From NCBI GenBank assembly GCA_003170315.1, contig PNAH01000026.1:34312-98311 (forward strand): DNA of 64,000 bases, written 5' to 3'. The number at the start of each line of letters is the position of its first letter. Within the stretch, counting starts at the first letter, position 1. The position numbers and the translations under genes are program-made. Source of the stretch: Acidimicrobiaceae bacterium. GTDB taxonomy: Bacteria > Actinomycetota > Acidimicrobiia > Acidimicrobiales > RAAP-2. This document shows positions 49,231 to 59,220 of this stretch, piece by piece. The notes below the pieces were generated by a model. The model saw only the letters and a list, made by a program, of their open reading frames with translations, was not told the origin of the DNA and did no database searches.

Positions 49231-49641
49231 ATGCCTAGGATGGTTGCTTCTAATTCTAGTAGGCCCCTTTTAGCTCTTCTAATTGTCATCCTTTTGTTTG
49301 GGTTCACGCCGATCTCCCGAGTTCTGTTGCGGTCCGTAGACGGTAGTTTCGCTCCAAATCCATACAGCTCATTGGCGTTGGGTACTCCGTCACGTGCCGC
49401 CGTGGGATTTTTGGCGGGTGAGCCTGTGCCGGTACAGTTGACCAACCGAACGGGACACACCCAGACGTACCACTGGAGTGCCACACAGAATGGCGCTCTG
49501 ATCAGCCTCGGTGAAGACACATTGGACAGTGGACGGGCATCGACAGTATTCGTTCCATCCCGTGGTGCCGTCGCCGGCAAGTTGCGGATCGCACTTACTG
49601 GCACCGACATATTTGTCACCGTGCCCATTCGGAGCCCGTGA
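49231..49641 (+). CDS. membrane-anchored hypothetical protein
   Basis: One N-terminal TM; beta-rich GEPVPVQLTNRTGHTQTYHWSATQNG; overlaps the next gene by 4 nt. Confidence 0.6.
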   Translation: MPRMVASNSSRPLLALLIVILLFGFTPISRVLLRSVDGSFAPNPYSSLALGTPSRAAVGFLAGEPVPVQLTNRTGHTQTYHWSATQNGALISLGEDTLDSGRASTVFVPSRGAVAGKLRIALTGTDIFVTVPIRSP

Positions 49642-52007
49642 GTACGAAATCTCCCGAGGCTAGGGAGAGCATTGAGATTGCGCCGAAGCTAACGTCGCGC
49701 CGGCTTTCAATCGGGGAGCTCTGGCCAAACGTTTCACCAACGGGGTTCTGGCTCGCCGCCGCTTTGCTGTTGTCTGTTGGTCTGGCTCTCTGTCACTCGC
49801 CACTGGTGCCGCTGCCGGGGGTCGTCACGCTCCTTCTTGTCCCGGGCGCAGCGGTGATGTCGGCCCTACGGGCGCGTCCAGCCAACATCGCTGGACGGCT
49901 GGTGCTGGCCGTATGCCTGAGCATGACGGTAATCATGATCGTGGGTGGTGTGGCCAGTCTGCTTGGCCCTCGGGTTGGTCTGGCACACCCGCTGAACGCA
50001 CTACCTGAGAGTGTGATCTGGGCCGTTCTCGCAATACTCATGCTGGCGGTTTGTGCAGTCAAGTACAGCGATCCAGTGACATGGATCTTTGAAGGTCTTC
50101 GGACTACGCACGCCGTTGGCGCGCTGGCGAGTGGCCTACTGGTTGTGCTTTCGATTCTTGGCGCCGCCCAACTGAACCACAGCGGCAACAATCACCTTGC
50201 GGTCTTCGCCACCACTCTCGACGTCGTCGTGCTGCTTGCTGGAATCGTGGGCGGATGGAGACGGACGAGCCGATGGCCCCTGAACTCCTTGCTCTACTTC
50301 GCCTCGTTGGCGCTCCTTGTGTCAACCAGTTTGCGTGGCGCACACCTCTACGGCTGGGATGTGCAACATGAGTTTGGCGTCGCTTCGGCTACGCTCCGCG
50401 CCGGAGTGTGGGTCGTACCCGCTAACCATGATGCCTACGCTTCGATGCTCTCGCTCACAGTTCTTCCGGCGATTCTTCACTCCTTAGTGAAGTTACGTCT
50501 CCTCGCTTTCTTTCAATTGGTTGTCCCCGCGATTTTTGCTCTACTACCCCTAGCGGTGTTCTCCACCGTTCGAGGCGTACCACGCTGGATCACCCACGGA
50601 CGGACCACACCTCGTCCCGGACTCGCGTTCGCAGTGGTAGTAGCCCTCATCGTTTCTAGTGTGGCATTCGCTTCCCAATTAATAAGCATTACTCGTCAAG
50701 CTATGGCTCTGACCATGATGGCCGCACTAGTGATGGTGCTCTTCGATCGCACTATGTTGAAGCGCCCTGCCCAAATTGTGATTGGTCTGCTACTTGTTGC
50801 CATTTCCATCACTCACTACTCGACTTCGTACCTTACGGCAGCCATATTGCTTTGCGCTTGGCCCGTGAGCTTGATGTGGTCCAGAGGACTGCTCGGAACA
50901 CCGAAAGAGAAGATTGATAGGCACCGTCGCGATACGCGATCGCGGAGCATCATAAACGGTACCCTCGTGGGCGTTGCTCTCATCGCCGCTTTCGGATGGA
51001 GTCTCGGGATCACTCGAAATAACGCCCTCACTAATCCCATAAGTGCCGTCATCGCCAAAGGATTTGGCTTTACGTCATCGACTCTGACAAGGAGTATTTC
51101 GCCTAGCCATTTTGAACAACTCTTTGTCCGTGAGTTAAGGAAAACTGATCGTTGGATAGTGCCAGTACCAAGTTCAAGCTCGGTTCATCTCGTGGCAGCC
51201 CCATACCTGAAGTCACCGGGGGTGGTCCCGATCCTCAACGCGTGGTGGCATGAGCTGAGCTATCTCACGATAGAAAGTCTGTGGCTCTTGCTCGGAGTGG
51301 CGCTGCTCTACGGGCTCTTTCGCCTCGGGCGTCGTCGCTCGTACGAGTACAGTTCCGATCTAGTGGGACTAGCTGCGGCCGGTCTAGTTCTTGGCGGAGT
51401 ATTACGCTTCTCTGGGACTTTCGCTGCCTACTTCGATCCCGACCGGGCGGCGATCGTTACGGCGATTCTGCTGGCCGCACCTCTCACCCTATTCCTCGAT
51501 GACATCGTGTCATTCCTTTACGGAGTGGGCAATTTTCGCCGTGATCGGGTGAGGCGAGCGTTGTTGGGCGCCGGAACCCTCGTGGTTGCGGTCCTTCTTA
51601 TCGGCGCCACCGGACTGGGCTACCTGTTCTTCGGTGGTAACGCGCCGGGATCGGTGACGGCGCGAGACGTAGGGGCCAAGGAGTTGACGGTTTCCACCCC
51701 TGAACTGGCGACAGCGGTGTGGCTACGGAACAATGTCAATTCTCCAAATATTGTCCAGAGCGATTTCCTCGGGCAAGTGATCTTGCTTTCCGAACCGGGG
51801 CGCTATGGGTTACTGCCTGAGATTGTGCCACCAGAGGTGGACCATGGGGCATACATTTACTTGTCAACACTTAACCTGGCCGGCGATCTTACTCAAGCTC
51901 AGGCGCCTGACGCCCCGTATCAGCTCGCGTACCGATCAACTATTGGATTCTTCAATCGAAACTTTTACATCGTTTATTCAACTGGTGCGACACGTGTTTA
52001 TCATTGA
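49638..52007 (+). CDS. large multi-pass membrane protein in the polysaccharide locus
   Basis: 789 aa with many TM segments; translationally coupled to 49231-49641. Confidence 0.75.
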   Translation: MSTKSPEARESIEIAPKLTSRRLSIGELWPNVSPTGFWLAAALLLSVGLALCHSPLVPLPGVVTLLLVPGAAVMSALRARPANIAGRLVLAVCLSMTVIMIVGGVASLLGPRVGLAHPLNALPESVIWAVLAILMLAVCAVKYSDPVTWIFEGLRTTHAVGALASGLLVVLSILGAAQLNHSGNNHLAVFATTLDVVVLLAGIVGGWRRTSRWPLNSLLYFASLALLVSTSLRGAHLYGWDVQHEFGVASATLRAGVWVVPANHDAYASMLSLTVLPAILHSLVKLRLLAFFQLVVPAIFALLPLAVFSTVRGVPRWITHGRTTPRPGLAFAVVVALIVSSVAFASQLISITRQAMALTMMAALVMVLFDRTMLKRPAQIVIGLLLVAISITHYSTSYLTAAILLCAWPVSLMWSRGLLGTPKEKIDRHRRDTRSRSIINGTLVGVALIAAFGWSLGITRNNALTNPISAVIAKGFGFTSSTLTRSISPSHFEQLFVRELRKTDRWIVPVPSSSSVHLVAAPYLKSPGVVPILNAWWHELSYLTIESLWLLLGVALLYGLFRLGRRRSYEYSSDLVGLAAAGLVLGGVLRFSGTFAAYFDPDRAAIVTAILLAAPLTLFLDDIVSFLYGVGNFRRDRVRRALLGAGTLVVAVLLIGATGLGYLFFGGNAPGSVTARDVGAKELTVSTPELATAVWLRNNVNSPNIVQSDFLGQVILLSEPGRYGLLPEIVPPEVDHGAYIYLSTLNLAGDLTQAQAPDAPYQLAYRSTIGFFNRNFYIVYSTGATRVYH

Positions 52008-52042
52008 GACGACGTCTTCATAGCACTTCGCGCTGTCGAACC

Positions 52043-52930
52043 TTAACGTTCTTGTCGCGCTGATCGAAACTCGTTGCGGATGGCTTGTTCGTCCATTGTT
52101 TCGAAGTTCTTGGTGGAGTGAATAATCGATTTGCCGAGTTCCAGTAACTCCTGCGGGGCCGCTGGGAGAGTCCTCCAGTCGACGCCCATGGGGAGGTCGT
52201 CGTATCTATTACCAAACTCACCGAGTTGATAGCCGATGGAATAAAGACACAGGCCAAAGATGTAGTCCTCCTGCAGTCCAGTCCTGAAAAGCTCGGCTCG
52301 CCCGAGAAGGCCGTTCTCATCCAGAGCCGCCACTGCCTCATAGCGGTAAATTGCCGCACCACCTTGGATTGAGTCACCGAGCATGTAACCGTGCTTACGG
52401 GCTCGTAGGAGGAGACCGACGAACTTATGCGCCGCCCGAGGATTGGTCCACGCGCGGACCGCCAGATAGAGAAGAATTCGCCGCTTGGCCCAGCCCGCGT
52501 TACGGACTCCAATACGGTCGTAGCCAACGCGAAATGAGCCAAGCGATCCTAGATGCGGGTCAGAGTCGAAGAGTTCTATTGCCTTGACCTCAAAATCAGA
52601 ACCCGCTATGAGCGCGTCAGTGTCGAGCCGGACGAGAATTCGGAAAGGCCGAGTGAGGGCTTCTTTAAACCCATCGGAGAGGTTCAGATAAAGTCCCCCA
52701 AATACACCGCGCGCACGAGCCTCCACGACAGTGAGTTGGTAGCGTTCTCCTAACTTGATCCCGAGACCACGCCGAGAATCGTCAACCAGGATGATCCGAG
52801 CCGTTGGTGCGAAGTAGCGAATGCTATCGATCGTGTCGGTGACGAAGTCTGGCCGACATTTCGGGCCAACAGGAATTACGAAGACCGAATCGGCGCCCAC
52901 GTTGCGCCGTTTCTCGGGATCTATGGACAT
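52043..52930 (-). CDS. glycosyltransferase family 2-like protein
   Basis: SVFVIPVGPKCRPDFVTDTIDSIRYFAPTARIILVDDSRRG...RILVRLDTDALIAG. Confidence 0.65.
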   Translation of the reverse strand: MSIDPEKRRNVGADSVFVIPVGPKCRPDFVTDTIDSIRYFAPTARIILVDDSRRGLGIKLGERYQLTVVEARARGVFGGLYLNLSDGFKEALTRPFRILVRLDTDALIAGSDFEVKAIELFDSDPHLGSLGSFRVGYDRIGVRNAGWAKRRILLYLAVRAWTNPRAAHKFVGLLLRARKHGYMLGDSIQGGAAIYRYEAVAALDENGLLGRAELFRTGLQEDYIFGLCLYSIGYQLGEFGNRYDDLPMGVDWRTLPAAPQELLELGKSIIHSTKNFETMDEQAIRNEFRSARQER

Positions 52931-53039
52931 GGGCGGCGAGGCGTGATTGCAACGAGTTCCCTTGTCGGGAAGGAGGAGTCGTAATGGCCGCCATCAATGA
53001 ATTGTGATTTCTCAGGGTGGCTGATCATGACTCCCAAAA

Positions 53040-54197
53040 TCACGATACCCCGAGCATCTCGTCATAGAGCGATTCGTAGCCCTCGATCATCTTCGCGAGG
53101 CTGAAGCGCTCAAGGGCAACCGCCCGGGCTCTGGTACCGAAACGGCGACGAAGCTGAGGCTGGTCAATCAACTGTCTCAAAGCCGATGTCAAATCGATGA
53201 CGTCGTCACTTTTCACAACGAAGCCCGTCTCGCCATCCTGAACGGCCTCACGGACACTGCCAACGTCAGTTGCGACGACGGGGAGGCCCATCAACATCGC
53301 TTCGAGGATCGAGAGGGGGAAGCCCTCTGCACGCGACGGCAAGACAAAGACGTCAAAGGTCTTCATGAGCTCGGCAGGCGACTCGACCCAGTCGAGAATC
53401 TTTACCCGAGGCGCGACCCCGAGCGTTTCGGCCAGCTCCTCGAGTGCGGCACGCTCCTTGCCACGGCCAGCAACGACGAAGGTGGCACCTGGAAGATCGA
53501 CAAGAGATTCAAGAACAAGGTCGAGCCCCTTCAAATAGTCGAGCCTTGCCAAGCACCCGATGACCGTCGAACCCAAGGAATAGCGGTGCTCCTCGGCAGA
53601 GCCGTGATCGACAACACCGTTATAGATTGTCCGCACTGAGTTTCTGGGCAACATGGCGCGCAATTCGATGCTGCGCGCCGCAGCCACTCCAACAGCCACG
53701 TGTGCGTCAAGGCGCCGCGAGGTGAAGCACGTCATGATCCGGCTACGAGTTCCCGAGTTATCGATGGGCAGGTGTTCGACGGCGAGCAGCCGAAGTCCGA
53801 GGATGGTAGAGGCGGCCACGATCGCCTCTCTGCATGCCGGCAACCAGGTCAAGTTTGCCTGGAATATGTCGAGCTTCATAGCAGCGACTTCTCGACGATG
53901 TCGTGCAATGTTCCGGAAGTCGCGGATGCCTTTCGGAGCGGGAAGGACAACGGCTCGAGAGCCAGGTCGGTAAGCTGAGAGGTGCTCTACAGTTGTTTCG
54001 TCGACACCGATGATCGTCGCCCGGACGTGCTCATGGAGTCCTGCCAATAGCGTGCCGAGAGCAATTTCGGCACCGGCCCACTCGACCGAGTCGGAGTAAA
54101 AGCCCACGTTTATCGACGATCGAGAAGTAGTGATCTCCGTCTGCCCCTCTGATCGCGGGCGGCACAGGGCCATGTTCCCCTTGACTCCAATATCCAC
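53040..54197 (-). CDS. glycosyltransferase family 4
   Basis: VIGCLARLDYLKGLDLVLESL...VFVLPSRAEGFPLSILEAMLMGLPVVATDVGSVREAV. Confidence 0.92.
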   Translation of the reverse strand: MDIGVKGNMALCRPRSEGQTEITTSRSSINVGFYSDSVEWAGAEIALGTLLAGLHEHVRATIIGVDETTVEHLSAYRPGSRAVVLPAPKGIRDFRNIARHRREVAAMKLDIFQANLTWLPACREAIVAASTILGLRLLAVEHLPIDNSGTRSRIMTCFTSRRLDAHVAVGVAAARSIELRAMLPRNSVRTIYNGVVDHGSAEEHRYSLGSTVIGCLARLDYLKGLDLVLESLVDLPGATFVVAGRGKERAALEELAETLGVAPRVKILDWVESPAELMKTFDVFVLPSRAEGFPLSILEAMLMGLPVVATDVGSVREAVQDGETGFVVKSDDVIDLTSALRQLIDQPQLRRRFGTRARAVALERFSLAKMIEGYESLYDEMLGVS

Positions 54198-54973
54198 TTG
54201 TCAGCTGCCGCGCCGTGCGCCCTATCCAGGCTCGGGCTCGTCACCCGAGTCTCTCCATTCTCCGCGAATCCCAAGGCCGCCCGGAGGCGATCCTCTTTGA
54301 CTCCACGTTCCTTGACGAACGATCCGGCTCGAACCGAGTGTGCTATCTGTGATACGACGGTCGGGGGCCCAGCCGCAACTATTCGGACAACCGATGAACG
54401 AAAGTGAGAACGGTGACGATCCGGTTGCCATGTGGCAACTCGGGGAGTGGGCGACTGCGGCGCGAAACGGCGGTCGGTGATGGTCACAAGGCCTCCACGG
54501 ATCATTTGTCGAAGATAGCGGTTGGCGGCATTGCATCTGCGTCAGGCTCGTAGCTCAATCTTGGCTTGGCTACCCTCAAGCTTCACCTGATCGTATCGCA
54601 CCCCGCGTGACTGACGTTTGTCTCGATATTTTAACTTTATGATGGCGGTGTCTCGGACGAAACTCGACATTTTTTGATCGTGAATTAGGTACAACATGCG
54701 GACGATTGACAGAAGCGACGTGCGATAGCAAGCCTGGGCGCGTCCACATGTCCTAATCCTCGCCCCACTTCAAAAAAGTTTACGAATCCGCCGGCTTCAT
54801 CCAGCGTCGACGCGCTCGCTCGATCGCAAGGCCGCGAAGGTCCGCATACGCCGTTCTCCCCAAAGCACGGACTGCTTCGCTCCCCATACAATGTAGCCCA
54901 GGCGACTTCCAGGGCTCATGGAGCGAGGCCGAGACGTCACAACAGAACACTCCGAGTGTTGAAGGGAACTGAC

Positions 54974-56131
54974 GTGTCCACCAGCCAGTCAGTGAGGCTG
55001 TTGTCACTCAACCAGAATCTGGCGGGATCCGGAATGCTTGGTCACGAGACTGCCGAACGTCGGATGCGCCAAATTGGCGCATCCGACGTTCGGCTGCAAT
55101 CGCTCGTCACAAAGCTCCCCCCGCTGGGGCTGGCCGGCCGGGTTGCGGGGCGACCGCTCCCGTGGCTTTGGTACCTTGACCTTGATTGGCATCCGACCCG
55201 CTGGCAAATCGTCGAGAGCCTTCGCGGCCGCCACACCTTGAAGAAACTGTTGAGTACGTTCGACGCCAACGTGGTGCACGTGAGCACGCACACAGCTGCG
55301 CTGTTATGCGTCCGGTTAATGCGGCAGCGTCCCTTCATGATTTCTGTCGATGTGCCGATTTGGCCTTGGCATGAAATGGGTATATGGCGACCGGTTCGGT
55401 CCTATAGCCGAGCATCGCTGTGGCTTTCCGAACAACTTGAGCGACGAGCTTTTGGCAACGCAGCGTTAGTGCTTGCATACTCAGAGTGGGCGGCCCACCT
55501 GGTCCAGCAAGAGTGCCCGTCCGCTCGAGTTCGGATCTGGCATCCCGGTGTGGACGCAAACCGGTTTAGCCCCGCGTCCCAGCGGCCAGCAGGAGGCGGC
55601 CACATTCCCTATCGCCTGCTCTTTGTAGGCGCGCGCTTTGCAGCCAAGGGTGGCGAGGACCTCCTTGAGGCGGTCGGCCATCGATTGGGTCGCGATATTG
55701 AATTAGACATCGTGACGCCCGACCCGGTGGCAAGTAGGCCCGGGCTGCGGGTCCACCACCTGGAGCCCGGGGCGCCACAATTGGTAGATCTCTACCGTTC
55801 AGCAGACCTGTTGTGCCTACCGACGAGGGGTGATTCCTTCGGTTGGGTAGTGCTTGAGGCAATGAGTTGTGGTGTGCCTGTTATAGCCTCGAGAATGGGT
55901 GCTATACCCGAGTTGCTCCGACCAGGCACTGCCGAGGCAGCTGGAATTGTGGTGGATGCGCGCGATCCCGCAGCATTGGCACAGGCACTGGACGAGTTGC
56001 TAGCTGACCCAGAGCGGCGCAGAAGCTTGGGCGCAGCTGGTCGCAGAGCGGTCCTCGCACGCCACTCGAGTGAGGTTCAGATGAAGCGCTTCCTAGAACT
56101 TGTCGGCGAAGTATTGGAGTCCGCGAGCTGA
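54974..56131 (+). CDS. glycosyltransferase family 4
   Basis: LLFVGARFAAKGGEDLLEAV...LLCLPTRGDSFGWVVLEAMSCGVPVIASRMGAIPELL; GTG start at 54974 (or 54956). Confidence 0.88.
   Translation: MSTSQSVRLLSLNQNLAGSGMLGHETAERRMRQIGASDVRLQSLVTKLPPLGLAGRVAGRPLPWLWYLDLDWHPTRWQIVESLRGRHTLKKLLSTFDANVVHVSTHTAALLCVRLMRQRPFMISVDVPIWPWHEMGIWRPVRSYSRASLWLSEQLERRAFGNAALVLAYSEWAAHLVQQECPSARVRIWHPGVDANRFSPASQRPAGGGHIPYRLLFVGARFAAKGGEDLLEAVGHRLGRDIELDIVTPDPVASRPGLRVHHLEPGAPQLVDLYRSADLLCLPTRGDSFGWVVLEAMSCGVPVIASRMGAIPELLRPGTAEAAGIVVDARDPAALAQALDELLADPERRRSLGAAGRRAVLARHSSEVQMKRFLELVGEVLESAS
55052..55094. repeat. perfect inverted repeat, 21-bp arms with 1-nt centre, inside the GT4 ORF
   Basis: GCCGAACGTCGGATGCGCCAA-A-TTGGCGCATCCGACGTTCGGC. 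Confidence 0.95.
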
Positions 56132-56475
56132 TTAGACCCTTGCGACATCGGAGCGGAAAACGGCGCTAAGCGTACAGAGGGGCTGTCTGCGAGGGTCGAC
56201 CCCGTGGACGGGGGCCTGGACTGGCCCCACGGCGTGGCTGTGCCCATCAAATGTTCCGCTCGGACGAGGATGCGGCCCTGTTCGGCCCCCGTGAAGTCAG
56301 CGGCGGTCATGCCCACATCGTGGCTGAACTTGAGGGAACTAAAAGGGTCGCGCTGAGAACTTCGAGACGTTAATGTAAGGCAGTCCGGCGCCAACTTGGC
56401 GGGCGCCGGGGATCGAGGAGCGCTGGGTCTAGATGCGGTACAAGTGATCGCATCTGCTGAGGAGTAGAAAAAGAG

Positions 56476-57282
56476 ATGAGCGTTGCCGATTTCATTCGGT
56501 GGGAGATACGAAATGCCCCAAGACGCGCCACACAAGCTCGGCGAGTTGCGATTGATGAATTCGACCGCGCGCCGCATCGGCTCCACAAGGCTGCAAAACG
56601 CTGGCCTCTGCCCTCGACTCAGTTGGTATGCGTCTATCGGTACAGCAATCATGCCCACGTCGAGGCGATACTTGACAATTATGAAGTCCGAGCGGCGCTG
56701 TGGGCCCTTGACAAGACGCATCCGGCACTTGCTTCCCAGACGTGTGGTAGTGGGCCCGGTGGTCGATTTGCTCTCCTCAACAGACTCATCGGCGAGCTAC
56801 CTGAGGACGGCAGCCACTTGGTCATCACGGACGATGATGTCACTTTCGCTCCAGGCAGTCTCGCAACGCTGGTGAAGACTTCGGCCCATTTCGGTATAGA
56901 CCTGGCTCAGCCGGCTCACGGTCCGCTCAGTCACTGCTCGTTCGACTACAACCGATTTCAGCGGGGCGTCATTGGGCGTCGCACCATGTGGGTCGAAATT
57001 GGACCGACAGTATTATTCGGCCCAAAAGCTCGCGACGAACTCTTGCCGCTTCCGGAGAATTCGACAATGGGGTGGGGCCAGGAGGCAGTGTGGCACCAAG
57101 CAGCGAAGAATGGCCTGGCACTCGGTATCATCGATGGCGTCCGAATGCGCCACCGAGGCTATGTCGCCGCTTCCTATGACCTGGAGACAGCGGCAGCGGA
57201 GGACGCTAGAGCGCTCGCGAAATACGGGTTGACATCGCAAAGCGAAATGCAGATAACCATCTCCGCCTTAGCCATCGACTAG
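56476..57282 (+). CDS. glycosyltransferase-like protein (DUF707-like)
   Basis: LVCVYRYSNHAHVEAILDNYEVRAALWALD...HLVITDDDVTFAPGSLATLV. Confidence 0.55.
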   Translation: MSVADFIRWEIRNAPRRATQARRVAIDEFDRAPHRLHKAAKRWPLPSTQLVCVYRYSNHAHVEAILDNYEVRAALWALDKTHPALASQTCGSGPGGRFALLNRLIGELPEDGSHLVITDDDVTFAPGSLATLVKTSAHFGIDLAQPAHGPLSHCSFDYNRFQRGVIGRRTMWVEIGPTVLFGPKARDELLPLPENSTMGWGQEAVWHQAAKNGLALGIIDGVRMRHRGYVAASYDLETAAAEDARALAKYGLTSQSEMQITISALAID

Positions 57283-57328
57283 TTGACTATCCAACGGGGT
57301 GAAGGGTCACTGTCGGGTAAGACCCCTA

Positions 57329-58660
57329 TTAGTTGCCGAACTCCTGTTGGTACGCCGCGTTGGACAGTGGTGTGCTGGAGCCCAGCACCATGGTGTTGCC
57401 CGCGACCTCGTCGAAGTACTGCTGGAAGGCGAAGTTTCCATTGTTGACCGCAGATCCAATCCCGTCAATGTAGGCGGGGTCGTCGCCCGATGGACTCGAC
57501 ACCAGACCCCACTCGGGAAAACTCATGGGCTTTCCTTGGGCGGCAGCGAACGCCTCAAAAGTGATCAGACCTGCAGGAACACGGGCCAACTGTGAGAAAG
57601 GCACTGCGGTATTGGGGTTCATGCACGACTGGTCATAGACGTCCAACCCCATAATGTCCACATACGCATTGCCGGGGTAGTAGTTCGCGTAAGGAGTTGA
57701 CGCAGTGCAGGAGTTGGGATTCCAGTCGATGAGGAAGTGCTCGCCCGAAGCGGAACGCAGCGCGGTGACTTCGTTGTCGAAGCAGGTCGCCCACAGGCTC
57801 TGCTCTTGGGTGGTGGTGCCGATGAAATCGCCCTCCCACGACCCATTCATTTCCCAACCGAGACGAATCACTGAATTCTGTAGACCGGCGGCGACAAGAT
57901 TCGTGCCGAGTTCTGAAGCGTACGTGTTGAAGTCTCCCGCCGCGCACGACTGCTCCCAACCCAGTGGGTTACTCGAGTCGGCGATACTCGCAGGGATCAG
58001 ACTTATTCCCAACACCATTTGACGGACCTGGGGATCTGCGGCGATCCATGAGGTGTATCCGGCACCTGATGGGCCAGTAAACCAAGGATCCGTCCAATCG
58101 CTCCAGGCCAGGTCCGACCCATATGCTCCGAGGCACGTCACCGTAGAACTGGTCAGGGCATCATAGCTGGCGATTGTGGACTGAAGAGCGGAGAGACTCC
58201 ACCCGACGTTGCTGTTAGCGGTGAGGCATTCGCTTCGCGATGCACCTGCCGTGATGGGCCCACCCGAAGAGGAAGGAGTCGATGGTGCGGTCGTCGGCGC
58301 TGTCGGGTCGGTCGTGGTCGTCGTCGGAGGAGCCGTGGTCGTCGTTGTCACCGGAGGTGTGGTCGTCGTTGCCGCGCCGCCGCCGCCGCCGCCAGGCGCG
58401 ACCGTCGCACCGGTCGACGTGGAGCTGATTGGAGACTGGCGGTCAAGCCCGAATCTGATCAGCTGGCTGATACCCGACTCCGACACGAAGACGTACGCGT
58501 GAGTCGCCGTTCCCGCAACCGCGGGGGTTGACCCGCTGGCCGAAGCATCGACGGTGATCATCGCCACGAGTGCAAAGGAGGTGACAGCAAGAGTCACGCC
58601 CTTTAGAAAACGGTGCGTCGTCTCGCCCTTAACAAATTTTGTGATTGTGCCCTTATTCAT
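57329..58660 (-). CDS. secreted GH26-like glycoside hydrolase, paralog 2
   Basis: Signal peptide, Gly/Thr/Pro-rich linker, NSVIRLGWEMNGSWEGDF and KPMSFPEWGLV; clearly paralogous to 45664-46830. Confidence 0.8.
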   Translation of the reverse strand: MNKGTITKFVKGETTHRFLKGVTLAVTSFALVAMITVDASASGSTPAVAGTATHAYVFVSESGISQLIRFGLDRQSPISSTSTGATVAPGGGGGGAATTTTPPVTTTTTAPPTTTTTDPTAPTTAPSTPSSSGGPITAGASRSECLTANSNVGWSLSALQSTIASYDALTSSTVTCLGAYGSDLAWSDWTDPWFTGPSGAGYTSWIAADPQVRQMVLGISLIPASIADSSNPLGWEQSCAAGDFNTYASELGTNLVAAGLQNSVIRLGWEMNGSWEGDFIGTTTQEQSLWATCFDNEVTALRSASGEHFLIDWNPNSCTASTPYANYYPGNAYVDIMGLDVYDQSCMNPNTAVPFSQLARVPAGLITFEAFAAAQGKPMSFPEWGLVSSPSGDDPAYIDGIGSAVNNGNFAFQQYFDEVAGNTMVLGSSTPLSNAAYQQEFGN

Positions 58661-58800
58661 GTTGTATAAATTCACAGGCGCAAATCGCGGCAACGCCTAC
58701 GGTCCCACAACATTCACCCAACTTGGTCAGACAACGCGGTTTACCAGGACTTTTGGGGAATCTTTTGTATTAAAAAGTTGCGTCTCATTGACGCCGCGTA

Positions 58801-59113
58801 ATCAATCAACGCCGCCGACATCGTTCACCGTCTTGAGCAACCCGCCAGCGAGCGCGGTGCGCCACATTGCGTGCGCACTGATAATGGCCCGGAGTTCGTC
58901 GCGAACGCGCCCAACGAGTGGTGTCGCATCATCGGATCCAGATCTCTCTTAATAGATCTGGACTCACCCTGACAGAACGCCTGAAACGAATCGTTCAACG
59001 CTCGAATTCGTGACGAGTTCCCAAACGGCCGGCAGTTCGACAGTCTCTTCGAGGCAAAGGTCGTGCTCGAAGACTGGCAACATGAACACAATCACGACTC
59101 GTGGACGGATTAA
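58801..59113 (+). pseudogene. degraded IS3/IS481-type transposase (DDE integrase core) remnant
   Basis: Frame reading RLEQPASERGAPHCVRTDNGPEFVANAPNEWCR...*QNA*NESFNARIRDEFPNGRQFDSLFEAKVVLEDWQHEHNHDSW with two in-frame stops. Confidence 0.88.
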
Positions 59114-59220
59114 TCAGATCGTGGCGCACCGACGGCTGGAACTCCGAGTCGAAACGTAACGAAGGCCCGTCGGTTCGATAGTACGAGAGGTCGGTGCGCC
59201 AAAGATGTTGACGGATCGTT

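Noticed and set aside
48908-49231. Minus-strand ORF of 107 aa upstream of the ABC exporter
   Set aside because: Low-complexity, no recognisable motif, competing ORFs on both strands.
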